From Tissierella sp. MB52-C2 (GTDB lineage Bacteria; Bacillota; Clostridia; Tissierellales; Tissierellaceae), in the NCBI RefSeq assembly GCF_030931715.1, contig NZ_CP133261.1, forward strand, positions 1,240,001-1,304,000: a DNA stretch of 64,000 nt, read 5' to 3'. Positions 31,414-41,303 of this stretch are shown here, in pieces (within the stretch, counting starts at the first letter, position 1; each line of letters starts with the position of its first letter). Below the pieces are notes generated by a model, which worked only from the letters and a program-made list of their open reading frames with translations, was not told the origin of the DNA and ran no database searches. Position numbers and translations under genes: made by a program.

Positions 31414-32608
31414 TATTTGTGAATTAGTTGGGTTTGAATACAGGAAAATTTTATGGAAACGTCGTACTATTATTACATTGTTGTTTGCTGTTTTCATCAC
31501 AGTATTTAGCTGTATTGGTCCATTAATGGGAAATGATTACATAAAAGGTGAAATATCAGAAAGCACTTATGATGGTATGAAGAAAGACAGGGAATATATA
31601 AGAAGTATGTCAGGCAGAGTAATAGGCAGTGACATACTTTCAGAAACAATAGAAGCCTATACTCAAATTCCACCTACTGATGGTAAGTATACGGACACGC
31701 AAGAATATCAGCAGTATGCTCGACCATATTATGAAATTTACTATATGATTAGAAAAGCATATAATATAAATGACAGGAAAGAAATAGAATTACTTAGCGA
31801 AGAGAATGTTAATAATTTCTACAGTATACGACAAGATATGGTTGAAAGAAGCATAGAAGAAACAACAATGAGCTCCACAGAAAAACCAGCTTCTGTGAGG
31901 CTAAGTAAACAAGTAAAAACTCCGTTTATTTACTCATATACAGGAGGATATACAAGATTTTTTTCACAGATGTTTGTGACTGCTATTTTAATATGCTTTA
32001 TCTGTTCCATTTGTATATCACCATTATTTGCAGGGGAGTATACTGATAAAATGGATAGCCTGATTTTGTCATCTAAATATGGTAAAAATAAAGTTATATA
32101 TGCAAAACTATTTACAGGAATATCCTTTTCAATTTTATTGAGCATTGTACTTACAGTGGTATCTTATGTCACAACGATGGCATTTTTCGGATGGGAAGGT
32201 GGTAATTCTCCAATTCAATTTTTTTTACCACTATCAATACACCCATTTACAATGGGGCAGGTTGCATTATTATACTTTGTTTTAATTTTATTTGGAAATA
32301 TATTATCTGTAACATTGACGATGCTATTATCCGCAAAGCTAAAGTCTCCATTTATGGTCATTGTGATTATGACAATAATCACTATCCTTCCTATGTTTGT
32401 GACCTTATCTGAAGACATACTGTGGATATATCATTTATTCAATCTTATTCCTGTAAATATGTTTTCTATTGGTAATATTTTAGATGTATTTTCTATAAAT
32501 TTATTTGGATTAATGGTACAGCCTTATGAAATTATTCTTGCTTTTGCTATTATATCGAGCATAGTATTATTACCATTTGCATATCGAAGCTTCAGAAATC
32601 ATAATTGA
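31406..32608 (+). CDS. ABC-2-type transporter permease
   Basis: 400 residues. An N-terminal transmembrane helix (about 20-38) is followed by an extracytoplasmic stretch of about 150 residues, then five more hydrophobic segments (AILICFICSICISPLFAGEY; the stretch after KLFTGISFSILLSIVLTVVS; GQVALLYFVLILFGNILSVT; MVIVIMTIITILPMFVTL; EIILAFAIISSIVLLPFAYR). This is the layout of bacitracin/lantibiotic-type ABC-2 permeases. It is the last gene of the sigma operon; the DNA after its stop contains transposase debris and no clear terminator. A 30-base piece of this gene (32360-32389) recurs at 35603-35632. Confidence 0.88.
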   Translation: MNSICELVGFEYRKILWKRRTIITLLFAVFITVFSCIGPLMGNDYIKGEISESTYDGMKKDREYIRSMSGRVIGSDILSETIEAYTQIPPTDGKYTDTQEYQQYARPYYEIYYMIRKAYNINDRKEIELLSEENVNNFYSIRQDMVERSIEETTMSSTEKPASVRLSKQVKTPFIYSYTGGYTRFFSQMFVTAILICFICSICISPLFAGEYTDKMDSLILSSKYGKNKVIYAKLFTGISFSILLSIVLTVVSYVTTMAFFGWEGGNSPIQFFLPLSIHPFTMGQVALLYFVLILFGNILSVTLTMLLSAKLKSPFMVIVIMTIITILPMFVTLSEDILWIYHLFNLIPVNMFSIGNILDVFSINLFGLMVQPYEIILAFAIISSIVLLPFAYRSFRNHN

Positions 32609-32677
32609 ATATAAAGTTACCCTATACTCGGGTTAATACTTATCATACAATTCTCTATCAGGTAGAGGAGGGAAATT

Positions 32678-33035
32678 ATGAACAAACAAAAAGCGTTCAA
32701 GTCTTATGAAAACAAATATAACAGAAGAGATGAGATTTCGTCAAAGAGTAGTTAAATATGCAATTAAATATGATAACAATGTAAATGTGGCTATAAGATA
32801 TCATACTAGTCGCCAACAAGTGTGGCGTTGACGAAGAAAATATGATGGTAACCTTCAGTTACTTATCCAGGCAAATGAGTACAAATAGATAATGGATTAG
32901 ACTTTATAAATGATCCTGATAAGACTAGCAATATTTGAATATAGAGAGTCATGGTATAACAGAGAAAGAATACATAGCTCACTAGGTTATCTTACTCCTC
33001 AAGAATGGGAAGATAAGTCTAAGAGGGTTGCATAA
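32678..33035 (+). pseudogene. Transposase remnants (IS3/IS481-like)
   Basis: Pieces of DDE transposase sequence in order. ATG 32706 opens ITEEMRFRQRVVKYAIKYDN and IRYHTSRQQVWR (N-terminal helix-turn-helix), ending at TGA 32829-32831. Near 32878 VQIDNGLDFIND matches the conserved QTDNGxEF motif around the second Asp. 32935-33035 reads FEYRESWYNRERIHSSLGYL and TPQEWE, the C-terminus of an IS3-type OrfB. The middle of the enzyme is deleted. A ribosome binding site (GAGGAGGG) precedes a 26-codon frame at 32678. Elements of two families may be mixed here. Confidence 0.75.
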
Positions 33036-33193
33036 AATTGTTCGAGAAAATGTATCTACTATATTGAAATAGGTCCAATAATAGTTTAATAAAGTAAGAA
33101 TAGTTAAATACAATTTTAGACATTTTTCATATTTCATATCATTGTATATATATAATAAAAATAATTTAATACTTAATTTAAGGAGAGATAAAA

Positions 33194-34891
33194 ATGAAGA
33201 AACTGATGATTATAATTTTAACCGTTTTATTATGTGCTTTTACAGTGGTTCATGCCAGTGAAATTACAGAAAGGGAAAAAAATCTAGACTTTTTGTATGA
33301 AACATTAAAAGAAAGTCATCCAAATATATTTTATAGCACATCAGAAAAAGAATTTATAAAGAGAAAAGCTGAGATTAAAAAGAATATAAATGAGAAGTCA
33401 AATGTGGAGTATGCCCTTGATTTACAAAGCTTAGTGGCTATGGTTAATGATTCCCATACAAATGTGAATACAGGTCCTGCTTTGAAAGATGTAAATATTT
33501 ATCCTTTTAGCATCAGACATATTGAAACATGGGTGCTTGATGTTATTGGAACAGAATATGAAGAATACCTTGGATGGGAAATTGTGGCTTTAAATGGATA
33601 TGATATGAAAACTGTAAAAAATAAAATGGCATCTATTATCAGCCATGATAATGATGTGTGGCTTCAAAGACAATTAAGGCAAATTATTAATGTCAAAGAA
33701 ATTCTTGATTATGTAGGTATTATAAAAGATGATGAATTAGAAATAACAGTAAAGAAAGAAAATCAGGAAAAAACAATTTCTCTTCATGCTGTAGAGACTT
33801 CAGCGGATACGGTAGATGTGGTATATTTAGCCGAAAAGCGTAGCCAACAACCAAAAACAACTAAGGATAAATCTAAAATTTATTTTTCTATGCCATTAGA
33901 TGGAAATGTTTATTATATTCAATACAATGCTTGTAAAGAAGATAAAAACTTGCCCATGGAAACATTTAGTTTAAATGTTCAAAAAGATTTAGAAAGCAAT
34001 GAATATGAAACCGTTGTTATTGATTTAAGAAATAATACAGGTGGATCTGATGGGGTGATTATGCCTTTATTATATGTATTAACTGAATATCAGAAAAATA
34101 ATGATATACAAATAGTAGGTCTTATTGGTGAAAATACATTTTCTTCCGCTACAATAAATGTCATGATGATAAAAGAAATGGGTGGTATTTTAGTGGGAAC
34201 GTATAGTGGTGGAAGTGTTGACCATTATGGTGCAGTGGATCAATTTGAATTGCCTCACTTAAACATACAAGTGGGTCACTCTACAAAATATATAGAAATT
34301 GATAGTTTGTTTGACAGTGGCATTCCTTATGGTATTGAGCCTATTAAACCTGATATTATAAAAGAACAAACTTATGATGACTATATAAAAGGTATAGATA
34401 CAGCAGTTCATTACATTGAAAATAATACAGGCAAATTGCAAGCTAATGATGATAAAAGTTTATATATTTCACGAGGAAAATTGGCTCATTTATTATATAC
34501 AATGTCTCTTGAAAACAATCAACCTTTAGAATATGCAAAAGAAACACCTAAAGATGTTTTTTTCTTCACTTATTATGAAGAGGCTAGTCGTTGGGCAGTA
34601 AAAAACAATATAATAGTAGGAAAATCATCCAATGTTTTTGCGCCCTCTGATTTATTAACAAGAGAAGAATTGGCTGTTGTACTGGATAGATTTGTGTCTT
34701 ATTTAAACATGGAACCAGCAGAAAAACAACAACTTTCATATAGTGATGGAAAAGATATTAGTATATGGGCAAAAGATAGTGTACAAAAAATAGTAAATAT
34801 GGGTTATTTAGAACTAGAAAATGAAAAATTTAATCCAAAAAGTCATATCACCATTGAGAAATTAGAAAATATATTAGAAAATATTAAATAA
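33194..34891 (+). CDS. Secreted S41-type peptidase with C-terminal S-layer homology domains
   Basis: 565 residues. Residues 1-22 are a signal peptide (KKLMIIILTVLLCAFTVVHA). An S41/tail-specific-protease-like domain follows: VVIDLRNNTGGSDG near 275, GENTFSSAT near 316 with the expected serine, and GGILVGTYSGGSVDHYG. The last 120 residues contain two SLH-like repeats (the region ending WAVKNNIIVGKSSNVFAPSD, and SIWAKDSVQKIVNMGYLEL), which anchor proteins to secondary cell wall polymer. The protein is thus probably displayed at the surface. The start follows AAGGAGAGAT. It is a single-gene unit ended by a strong terminator. The substrate is unknown. Confidence 0.85.
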   Translation: MKKLMIIILTVLLCAFTVVHASEITEREKNLDFLYETLKESHPNIFYSTSEKEFIKRKAEIKKNINEKSNVEYALDLQSLVAMVNDSHTNVNTGPALKDVNIYPFSIRHIETWVLDVIGTEYEEYLGWEIVALNGYDMKTVKNKMASIISHDNDVWLQRQLRQIINVKEILDYVGIIKDDELEITVKKENQEKTISLHAVETSADTVDVVYLAEKRSQQPKTTKDKSKIYFSMPLDGNVYYIQYNACKEDKNLPMETFSLNVQKDLESNEYETVVIDLRNNTGGSDGVIMPLLYVLTEYQKNNDIQIVGLIGENTFSSATINVMMIKEMGGILVGTYSGGSVDHYGAVDQFELPHLNIQVGHSTKYIEIDSLFDSGIPYGIEPIKPDIIKEQTYDDYIKGIDTAVHYIENNTGKLQANDDKSLYISRGKLAHLLYTMSLENNQPLEYAKETPKDVFFFTYYEEASRWAVKNNIIVGKSSNVFAPSDLLTREELAVVLDRFVSYLNMEPAEKQQLSYSDGKDISIWAKDSVQKIVNMGYLELENEKFNPKSHITIEKLENILENIK

Positions 34892-34906
34892 AATAAATGA
34901 TACAAA

Positions 34907-34950
34907 TAAAAACCATTAACTTACAAGTAACTGTAAGTTAATGGTTTTTA
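34907..34950 (+). terminator. Strong terminator after the S41/SLH gene
   Basis: AAAACCATTAACTTACA pairs with TGTAAGTTAATGGTTTT around AGTAAC, followed by T. The 17-bp stem is perfect. Confidence 0.9.
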
Positions 34951-35178
34951 TAGAGTTAAATATGTTTAAAGGGTTACTATGTACAGTAAAATGAGTATAC
35001 TAGATAAATAACTTGTTGGACTTAGGTTGGATCTAGATAGGTTACACTAAATTAGGACTTTGTAATGTTACTTTCCCCATAAAACAAGGTGGGGAGATTG
35101 AAAAACTACAAAAAGAGATATTATGGTTTCCACTACAATAAAATAAAAATTATATTATATATGCTAGGTGGTGGAATT

Positions 35179-35595
35179 ATGTTTGAAGTTGCATTTAGTA
35201 ATAGTGAGAAAGGTTCTATGAAAGTAGCAAAAAACTATAATGAAAAAAATATGATTGATGGAGCTATCAGCTATATTGGATAAAAACCAACTAAGATTCA
35301 ATTAGGAAAACATTTTGAAGGTCAAGCAGTTGGAGGAAGTTCTAAAGATGTGGTTAATATATGTTTTTTACTTGATGTTGGAGATTTGATTTTAATAATA
35401 ATGAAAAAGAGCAGTTTTTCCTAAATCAACGTAAAGATAGAGAATACATTCTATCCCCTTGCAAAAAGTGGTATACCTATACGAATATGAAAAAGCAAGG
35501 CTCCTTATTCTACTTGTGGATTTTACTTTGTTTGCAATATATTAAGAAATATTGACTGCGATATAGGTTTTGTTTGTTTATCTAAATATAAGTAA
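35179..35595 (+). pseudogene. DUF1835-like protein, inactivated
   Basis: From ATG 35179 (behind GGTGGTGG) the frame reads MFEVAFSNSEKGSMKVAKNY, like the DUF1835 start, then meets TAA at 35281-35283. It continues KPTKIQLGKHFEGQAVGGSS and VVNICFLLDVGDL, shifts frame, and reads PLAKSGIPIRI-stop-KSKAPYSTCGFYFVCNILRN to the stop at 35593-35595. The late RIW-S-APYS-CGFYF block supports the family call. At least two stops and one frameshift are present. Confidence 0.65.
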
Positions 35596-35602
35596 AAGTC
35601 TA

Positions 35603-35632
35603 ATTGTGATTATGACAATAATTACTATCCTT
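35603..35632 (+). repeat. 30-base fragment related to the ABC-2 permease gene
   Basis: 29 of 30 bases match 32360-32389 inside the permease gene, and looser similarity extends to both sides. It is probably the last recognisable piece of a deleted paralogue. Confidence 0.55.
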
Positions 35633-35799
35633 TGAAGATTTATTAACCAAAACTACATGGAATAATATCAGTATTAACAGTTTATAATCTCCATATTGAA
35701 AAATTAATTTACTTAGTGTATTATGGGAGAGATAAAGCATAATCTTTGGTTAATTTTTTGATAGCATTTAAACAATTTTGTATAAAAGGGTGATTATAT

Positions 35800-37059
35800 A
35801 TGAATAAAGATTCAGAATTTATATTATCGGAGGCAAATAGATGTCTATTATGCAAAAATGCAAAATGTCAAATGAAATGCCCCATAAATACTGAAATTCC
35901 CGAAGTAATTAAATTATATAGAGAAGGAGAAGTTCATAAGGCTGGTGAGATATTGTTCAAAAACAACCCATTATCTGCCATCTGTTCTATAATATGTCCA
36001 CATGAAAATCAATGTAAAGGAAATTGTATAAAAGGAATAAAAGGTGAACCTATAGAATTTTATGAAATAGAAAATTATATATCTGAAGAATATCTTAAAA
36101 ACTTAAGTTTTGAGCCTGAAAAAAAGTTAAAAGATAGAATAGCAATCGTTGGTTCAGGTCCGGCAGGTATTACTATAGCCTTTATTTTAGCTCAAAAAGG
36201 ATATAAAGTAACAATATTTGAGAAAAATGAAAAAATAGGTGGGGTTTTAAGATATGGAATTCCCGAATTTAGATTGCCAAAGAATATCTTAGATCGGATT
36301 CAAGAGTTATTAATACAATTAGGAGTAAAAATAAGACCAAGTACACTAATTGGTCCAGTATTGACCATAGATAAATTATTTGAAGATGGTTATAAAGCTA
36401 TTTTCATTGGAACCGGTGTATGGAACCCAAGAAAATTAAATATTAAAGGTGAAAGTTTTGGCAATGCACATTATGCCATAGATTACCTAAAATCACCTTC
36501 AGTATATAATTTAGGCAAGAAGGTTGTAGTTATTGGTGCTGGTAATACTGCAATGGACTCAGCACGTACAGCTAAAAGGCATGGGGCTGATGATGTAACA
36601 ATTGTATACAGAAAGGGCTTTGAAGATATGGCTGCGACGAAACACGAGATAGAAGAAGCTAAGGAGGAAGGAATTAAGTTTGAATTATATAAAGCACCAT
36701 TAGAAATTGTTGATGAAGGTTTAATTCTTAGAGAAACTGAAAAGGTAGTTAACGAAAAAGGAGAATCTAAGATTATTGATAAGGAAGGTTCAGAAGCTCT
36801 ATATGAATGTGAATCCATTATAATTGCAATAAGTCAAGCTCCGAAAAATGTTATTGTTGTAAATAATGCTGGATTTATGACTGCTAACGGGTTATTAGTA
36901 ACACATAAGGGTCAGACAACAAGGGAAGGTGTATTTGCATCAGGTGATGTAGTTACTGGTTCAAAGACAGTAGTTCAAGCCATAGCAGATGCAAAGATAG
37001 TTGCTGAAGCGATGGATGAATATTGTAATAAACTAAATTCAATTAATAATGATATATAG
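35800..37059 (+). CDS. FAD/NAD(P)-binding oxidoreductase with N-terminal Fe-S domain (GltD-like)
   Basis: 419 residues. The N-terminal dihydroprymidine-dehydrogenase-like Fe-S domain has CLLCKNAKCQMKCPINTEIP and CSIICPHENQCKGNC, enough cysteines for two [4Fe-4S] clusters. The FAD-binding motif VGSGPAGITIAFILAQKG lies near 117-134, the NAD(P) motif VIGAGNTAMDSARTAKRHGA near 246-265 and the final FAD motif GVFASGDVVTGSKTVVQAIA near 384-403. This is the small-subunit glutamate synthase/NfnB-like family. No large glutamate synthase subunit is adjacent, so it may serve another electron-transfer partner. The start is ATG 35800 with weak AAAGGGTGA upstream. Confidence 0.9.
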   Translation: MNKDSEFILSEANRCLLCKNAKCQMKCPINTEIPEVIKLYREGEVHKAGEILFKNNPLSAICSIICPHENQCKGNCIKGIKGEPIEFYEIENYISEEYLKNLSFEPEKKLKDRIAIVGSGPAGITIAFILAQKGYKVTIFEKNEKIGGVLRYGIPEFRLPKNILDRIQELLIQLGVKIRPSTLIGPVLTIDKLFEDGYKAIFIGTGVWNPRKLNIKGESFGNAHYAIDYLKSPSVYNLGKKVVVIGAGNTAMDSARTAKRHGADDVTIVYRKGFEDMAATKHEIEEAKEEGIKFELYKAPLEIVDEGLILRETEKVVNEKGESKIIDKEGSEALYECESIIIAISQAPKNVIVVNNAGFMTANGLLVTHKGQTTREGVFASGDVVTGSKTVVQAIADAKIVAEAMDEYCNKLNSINNDI

Positions 37060-37099
37060 ATCGAAATAAACAAAGATTATATTGTTAACAAAACCGTTG

Positions 37100-37146
37100 A
37101 ACCACCAATTGGAAGACATACTCTCTTAATTGGTGGTTTTTGTTTT
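37100..37146 (+). terminator. Terminator after the oxidoreductase gene
   Basis: AACCACCAATT (37100-37110) pairs with AATTGGTGGTT (37128-37138), followed by TTTGTTTT. Confidence 0.85.
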
Positions 37147-37347
37147 ATATAATTCTGCTGTAAATTAAAAATAAAAAATAATTGACTAAAGATACCAAAG
37201 GACAAAGACCAATGGCTAACCTTGAAACTATCTAATATATTCTTAAATATGCATATTATGAATTAGTAAAATGTTAGTAATTCTAAACTGAAAGTATTAT
37301 AAAGAATAAAAATATTCCTAAATTCCAATTTCGAATACTGGGCACTT

Positions 37348-37486
37348 AAATAAAGGAAATCTATTGCCGATTGCATTGCAAATCGTACAAGGAGAACTCT
37401 TCTTATCCAAGGGAATGTACTTTGATATCACAGGCGAAGAACAAGCAAATGATGTAGTGACCTATCAGATTCGACAGTCCTTTTAG
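37348..37486 (+). pseudogene. Gene fragment of unknown family
   Basis: An open stretch without start codon, reading LNKGNLLPIALQIVQGELFL and GMYFDITGEEQANDVVTYQI to a TAG at 37484-37486. The composition is protein-like, but I cannot name the family. The surrounding 37147-37676 has no other gene. Confidence 0.35.
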
Positions 37487-37676
37487 TGAAAGAAAAAAGA
37501 TATTTAGTTAGGCAATTGACGGAAAATTCCAGTAATGCTATAATTTACCTTGTTAAGTATTTGATATTTTTCTTATTAGGCGGCAAGTTAAAAGAAGAAA
37601 AAACTTAATTAGTATCGAATGATAAATTAATTTTTTGATTATGCTTATTTGATTATAGTTACGAGGGGGGTTATTA

Positions 37677-39650
37677 ATGGAAATGAATGAAAAAACATAT
37701 CTAAGTATAGAAGAAATTATTTCATTACCAGCCTTATCAGGTACAAACATAAGTGATGATGGCAGAAACGTAGCATTTGTCAAGAAGACAGCTAACTGGG
37801 AAGACAATAAATATAGAAATCATGTATGGATATATGAAAAAGATAAGGGGCAGTGTTACCCATTAACAACTAGGGATATAGATAGTACATACCCATTATG
37901 GTCTCCAAATTCTAGATATATCGCATATCTTAGCCCAGTTGGTGACGGGGATAATAAGAAAAATCAGATATTTGTTAAGTCAATAGATGGTTATAGTGGA
38001 GTTCAAATTACTGATGAGAAAGAAGGGGTCAGTAAATTCAAATGGGAGCCTACTGGCAAGGGTTTTTATTATGTTGCACAGTCAAAAGAATCTGAGATGA
38101 TAAAGAAACGTAAGGAACTATATGGAGATTTCCATCATATAGGTAAGGAATACCAGAATAATTGTTTGTATTACATTGAAATAGAAAAAGTGATACAAAA
38201 TGATAAATATGAACACGAAAATAGCGTTGTTTATCAACTAATTGATGATAAGGATTTTCATATCCATGAATTTGATATTTCAAATGATGGGGAAAGGGTC
38301 GTGTTTATAGCTACACCAAGCCCACATATAGACGATATTCTTCAGAATGGAGAGCTATACATACTAGATATTAAAGCTGGAGAATTACATAAGATTAATA
38401 GAAATAAGTTATTGCGGGGGAGTGTTTGCTTTTCTCCTGATGGTACCAAAATATGTTATACAGCAAGCATAGGGGAAAAGGATTACTATAAGACACATAT
38501 AAAAGATCGTACACTAGAGATATATGATATTAATAGTAGAGAGCGAATTCAGCCTTTAACAGATTTTGATAGTACGGTTATTCCAATACGATGGACAGCT
38601 AAAGGAATTTTAATTAGATGGCAGGATAAAACAAATTATCTTATTGGGTTACTATCGGAGGACGGCAAGGTGGAGATGCTAGACGAAAAAATAGATTGCT
38701 GCATAATAGATGTGTCTATAACGGAGGATGGAAATCATATATCCTATAATAAGGCTACATCAAAAGAAACCTTTGAAGTCTACTTAGACGATAAAAAAAT
38801 AACAAATGAGAATAGCATTTTTAAGGGAAAGCTTAAAAGTAATAGAGAAATAATCTCATGGAAAAGTAGTGATGGTCTTGAAATAGAGGGAGTTTTATCA
38901 ACTCCAATAGGATTTGATTCAAATAAAAAATATCCTTTATTGGTAATCATCCATGGTGGTCCAGATGGGGCATCTTTCCCAATACCTTCAGTCTGTTTCG
39001 AAAAGTATCCTATTGAGCAGTTTATTGAGAAGGGTTTTATAGTTTTAGAACCAAACTACAGAGGAAGTACAGGATATGGTAATGAATTCTTCAAAGCAAA
39101 CTATAGAAAACTAGGAATTGGTGACTACGATGATGTTATATCTGGCGTGGATATACTAGTTGACAAGGGGATTGCAGATAAAGATAGGGTAGGGGTTATG
39201 GGATGGAGTTACGGGGGATATATATCAGCATTCTGTTCTACATTTAGTAGTAGATTTAAAGCTATTTCAGTTGGAGGTGGAATTACTAATTGGATTACCA
39301 ATTATGTGAATACAGATATGCATCATTTTATTAGGACGTATTTAGGAGATAATCCATGGAATGATCCAGAGATATATACTAAAACATCACCGATGACATA
39401 TATTAAATCAGCCTGTACGCCTACATTGATCCAACATGGAGAAAAGGATGCAAGAGTTCCAACCCCAAATGCATATGAGCTATATCAAGGGCTAAGGGAT
39501 ATGGAAGTTGATACAGAATTAGTTATATTTAAAGGAATGGGACATAGTTCTGACCAGCCAGGAATTAATGTGTCTATTATGAAGCAGAATTTGATGTGGT
39601 TTTCACACTATATCCTTGGAGAAAAAATGAAAGATTTTAGGGCTATATGA
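37677..39650 (+). CDS. S9-family prolyl oligopeptidase-like peptidase
   Basis: 657 residues without signal peptide. The N-terminal 370 residues form a beta-propeller with repeated WSPN/FSPDG/NDGERVVF strands; the C-terminal alpha/beta-hydrolase domain (about 390-657) has the nucleophile in GWSYGGY (Ser near 511), the acid in GEKDARVP near 588 and the histidine in GMGHSS near 622. YPLLVIIHGGPDG is the oxyanion region. This is the acylaminoacyl-peptidase/DPP-like subgroup acting on short peptides in the cytoplasm. The start at 37677 follows ACGAGGGGGG; ATG 37683 is also possible. Single-gene unit with terminator. Confidence 0.92.
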   Translation: MEMNEKTYLSIEEIISLPALSGTNISDDGRNVAFVKKTANWEDNKYRNHVWIYEKDKGQCYPLTTRDIDSTYPLWSPNSRYIAYLSPVGDGDNKKNQIFVKSIDGYSGVQITDEKEGVSKFKWEPTGKGFYYVAQSKESEMIKKRKELYGDFHHIGKEYQNNCLYYIEIEKVIQNDKYEHENSVVYQLIDDKDFHIHEFDISNDGERVVFIATPSPHIDDILQNGELYILDIKAGELHKINRNKLLRGSVCFSPDGTKICYTASIGEKDYYKTHIKDRTLEIYDINSRERIQPLTDFDSTVIPIRWTAKGILIRWQDKTNYLIGLLSEDGKVEMLDEKIDCCIIDVSITEDGNHISYNKATSKETFEVYLDDKKITNENSIFKGKLKSNREIISWKSSDGLEIEGVLSTPIGFDSNKKYPLLVIIHGGPDGASFPIPSVCFEKYPIEQFIEKGFIVLEPNYRGSTGYGNEFFKANYRKLGIGDYDDVISGVDILVDKGIADKDRVGVMGWSYGGYISAFCSTFSSRFKAISVGGGITNWITNYVNTDMHHFIRTYLGDNPWNDPEIYTKTSPMTYIKSACTPTLIQHGEKDARVPTPNAYELYQGLRDMEVDTELVIFKGMGHSSDQPGINVSIMKQNLMWFSHYILGEKMKDFRAI

Positions 39651-39785
39651 TTTCCATGTGAATTTCCACTGTATAATACTCTAGCAACTGTATTGACTTA
39701 CAATTTTATAACAACCTTATGGCATTAGGATCCCTTTACCTTTATAAAGGTACGGAAATGATTCGTGTAAAAATTGAAATAGGAT

Positions 39786-39832
39786 AAAAACGTGGCTTAG
39801 ATATGGAAAATTACATATTTGCCACGTTTTTT
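39786..39832 (+). terminator. Terminator after the S9 peptidase gene
   Basis: AAAAACGTGGC (39786-39796) pairs with GCCACGTTTTT (39821-39831), loop 24 bases. Confidence 0.8.
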
Positions 39833-40078
39833 ATAAAAGATTAATATCAAAATTCATATTAAATTCAGTATCTTGATCAGATTAAAAACTACTATTTTTA
39901 GCATTTTTATTTAAATATAGAGTTATTGCTTAGATGTGATTTTAGTAAGTGCAAATGTTTTTAGGGTTTTTATTAAAAATCTTTGCAATATAAGTTATAT
40001 GATTATATTTTTATATGAAAAGGATTTAAATTTATAAGATATTAATTTATTAAGCCTAGATGGAGGAGTAGATATAAT

Positions 40079-40984
40079 ATGGATATAATTAGAAAGTTTT
40101 GTGTTATAAATAGTTTCACATATAATGGACAAGGCGGAAATGCTGCAGCTGTCTTTATTAATAAAGGTGACTTAGATGATTATATTATGCAGAAAATTGC
40201 TCGTCAACTTAATTTAGTTGAAACAGTATATATTGATGAAAGTAAAGAACAAGGAATAGATTTTGATATTAGATATTTTACTCCAGAAAATGAAGTTTCA
40301 ATTGCAGGTCATCCTACAGTTGCTGCATTTGTCGCACTTGTAAAAGAAGAGAAAATAAATCCTATAATGAAAGATAAATATTTAGTTAAGACAAAAGATG
40401 GAATAAAAGAAGTTACTGTTGAGAAGAATGGTAGAGATATTTTTGTTAAATTGAAACAACAAAAACCAAAGTTTGGGCTAATAATTGAGGAAAAGAATAA
40501 AATAGCTAAAGCTTTAGGAATTAGTGAAAATGACATAATGAGTAATTTACCAATACAATGTATTAACACTGGATTAGGCCACTTGGTTGTACCTATAAAA
40601 TCTTTCAATGGATTAATGAAAGTTAAAAGGAATATAAATCAACTAAAAAGTCTATGTGAGTCTATTGGCGTAAGGGAAATACAAGCATTTTGTTTTGAAA
40701 CTAAAGATGATACATTTGATATACATACAAGAAACATATGTCCAAGAGAAGGAATTGAGGATGCAGCATGTGGAATTGGAAATGCAGCATTAGGTGCGTA
40801 TTTGTTAAGTAACCATTATATTGACAGAAAAAGTATATCAATAAATGCTGAGCAGGGATATATAATAAAAATTCCATGTGCGATTAATGTATATGCTTGT
40901 AGAGTTGGTGAAGATATTGAAATACAAATTGGGGGTACAGGTAAAGTAATAATTGAAGGTAATTTTATTGTAAGTAATATATAA
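40079..40984 (+). CDS. PhzF-family isomerase/epimerase-like protein
   Basis: 301 residues. Family motifs include GGNAAAVF near 19-26, the catalytic glutamate E48 in NLVETVYI, IRYFTPENEVSIAGHPTVAA, and CPREGIEDAACGIGNAALGA in the second half; the duplicated diaminopimelate-epimerase fold is clear. PhzF itself acts in phenazine synthesis, but most relatives in Firmicutes have unknown substrates and no phenazine genes are nearby. The start follows GATGGAGGAG. It stands alone and has a long AT-rich leader. Confidence 0.9.
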   Translation: MDIIRKFCVINSFTYNGQGGNAAAVFINKGDLDDYIMQKIARQLNLVETVYIDESKEQGIDFDIRYFTPENEVSIAGHPTVAAFVALVKEEKINPIMKDKYLVKTKDGIKEVTVEKNGRDIFVKLKQQKPKFGLIIEEKNKIAKALGISENDIMSNLPIQCINTGLGHLVVPIKSFNGLMKVKRNINQLKSLCESIGVREIQAFCFETKDDTFDIHTRNICPREGIEDAACGIGNAALGAYLLSNHYIDRKSISINAEQGYIIKIPCAINVYACRVGEDIEIQIGGTGKVIIEGNFIVSNI

Positions 40985-41061
40985 GTACAAAATTTGCGAG
41001 TATGATTAATTACCAAAATTTCATCAAAGTTAATAGAATATTTTTGCATTTGTATATTTTT

Positions 41062-41286
41062 TTAGATGCAATTACTATTTAGCTCCCTAACCGTTTTGGA
41101 CAATCGCATATGATTATAGTAAAATATAATCAATTCTCTAAAATATAGTATTGCTTTATGGGCATGGGTTGATTTTATTTCAGCCTCTTTTGGTAGTATT
41201 TTCAGAGCATCTGTATAGTATCTTCTTGCATGGGTGAAACAGCCTACTCTGTTAAGTACAATAGGTGAAATTTTATAATTTACCAC
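41062..41286 (-). pseudogene. IS66-family transposase fragment
   Basis: On the minus strand from 41286 the frame reads VGCFTHARRYYTDALKILPK followed by EAEIKSTHAHKAILYFREL. The GCxAHARRxFxDALK block is typical of the IS66 transposase C-terminal half. Later residues no longer match, and neither end of an element is present. It lies just upstream of the serS promoter. Confidence 0.7.
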
Positions 41287-41303
41287 AGAATTAATAATTC
41301 TTC

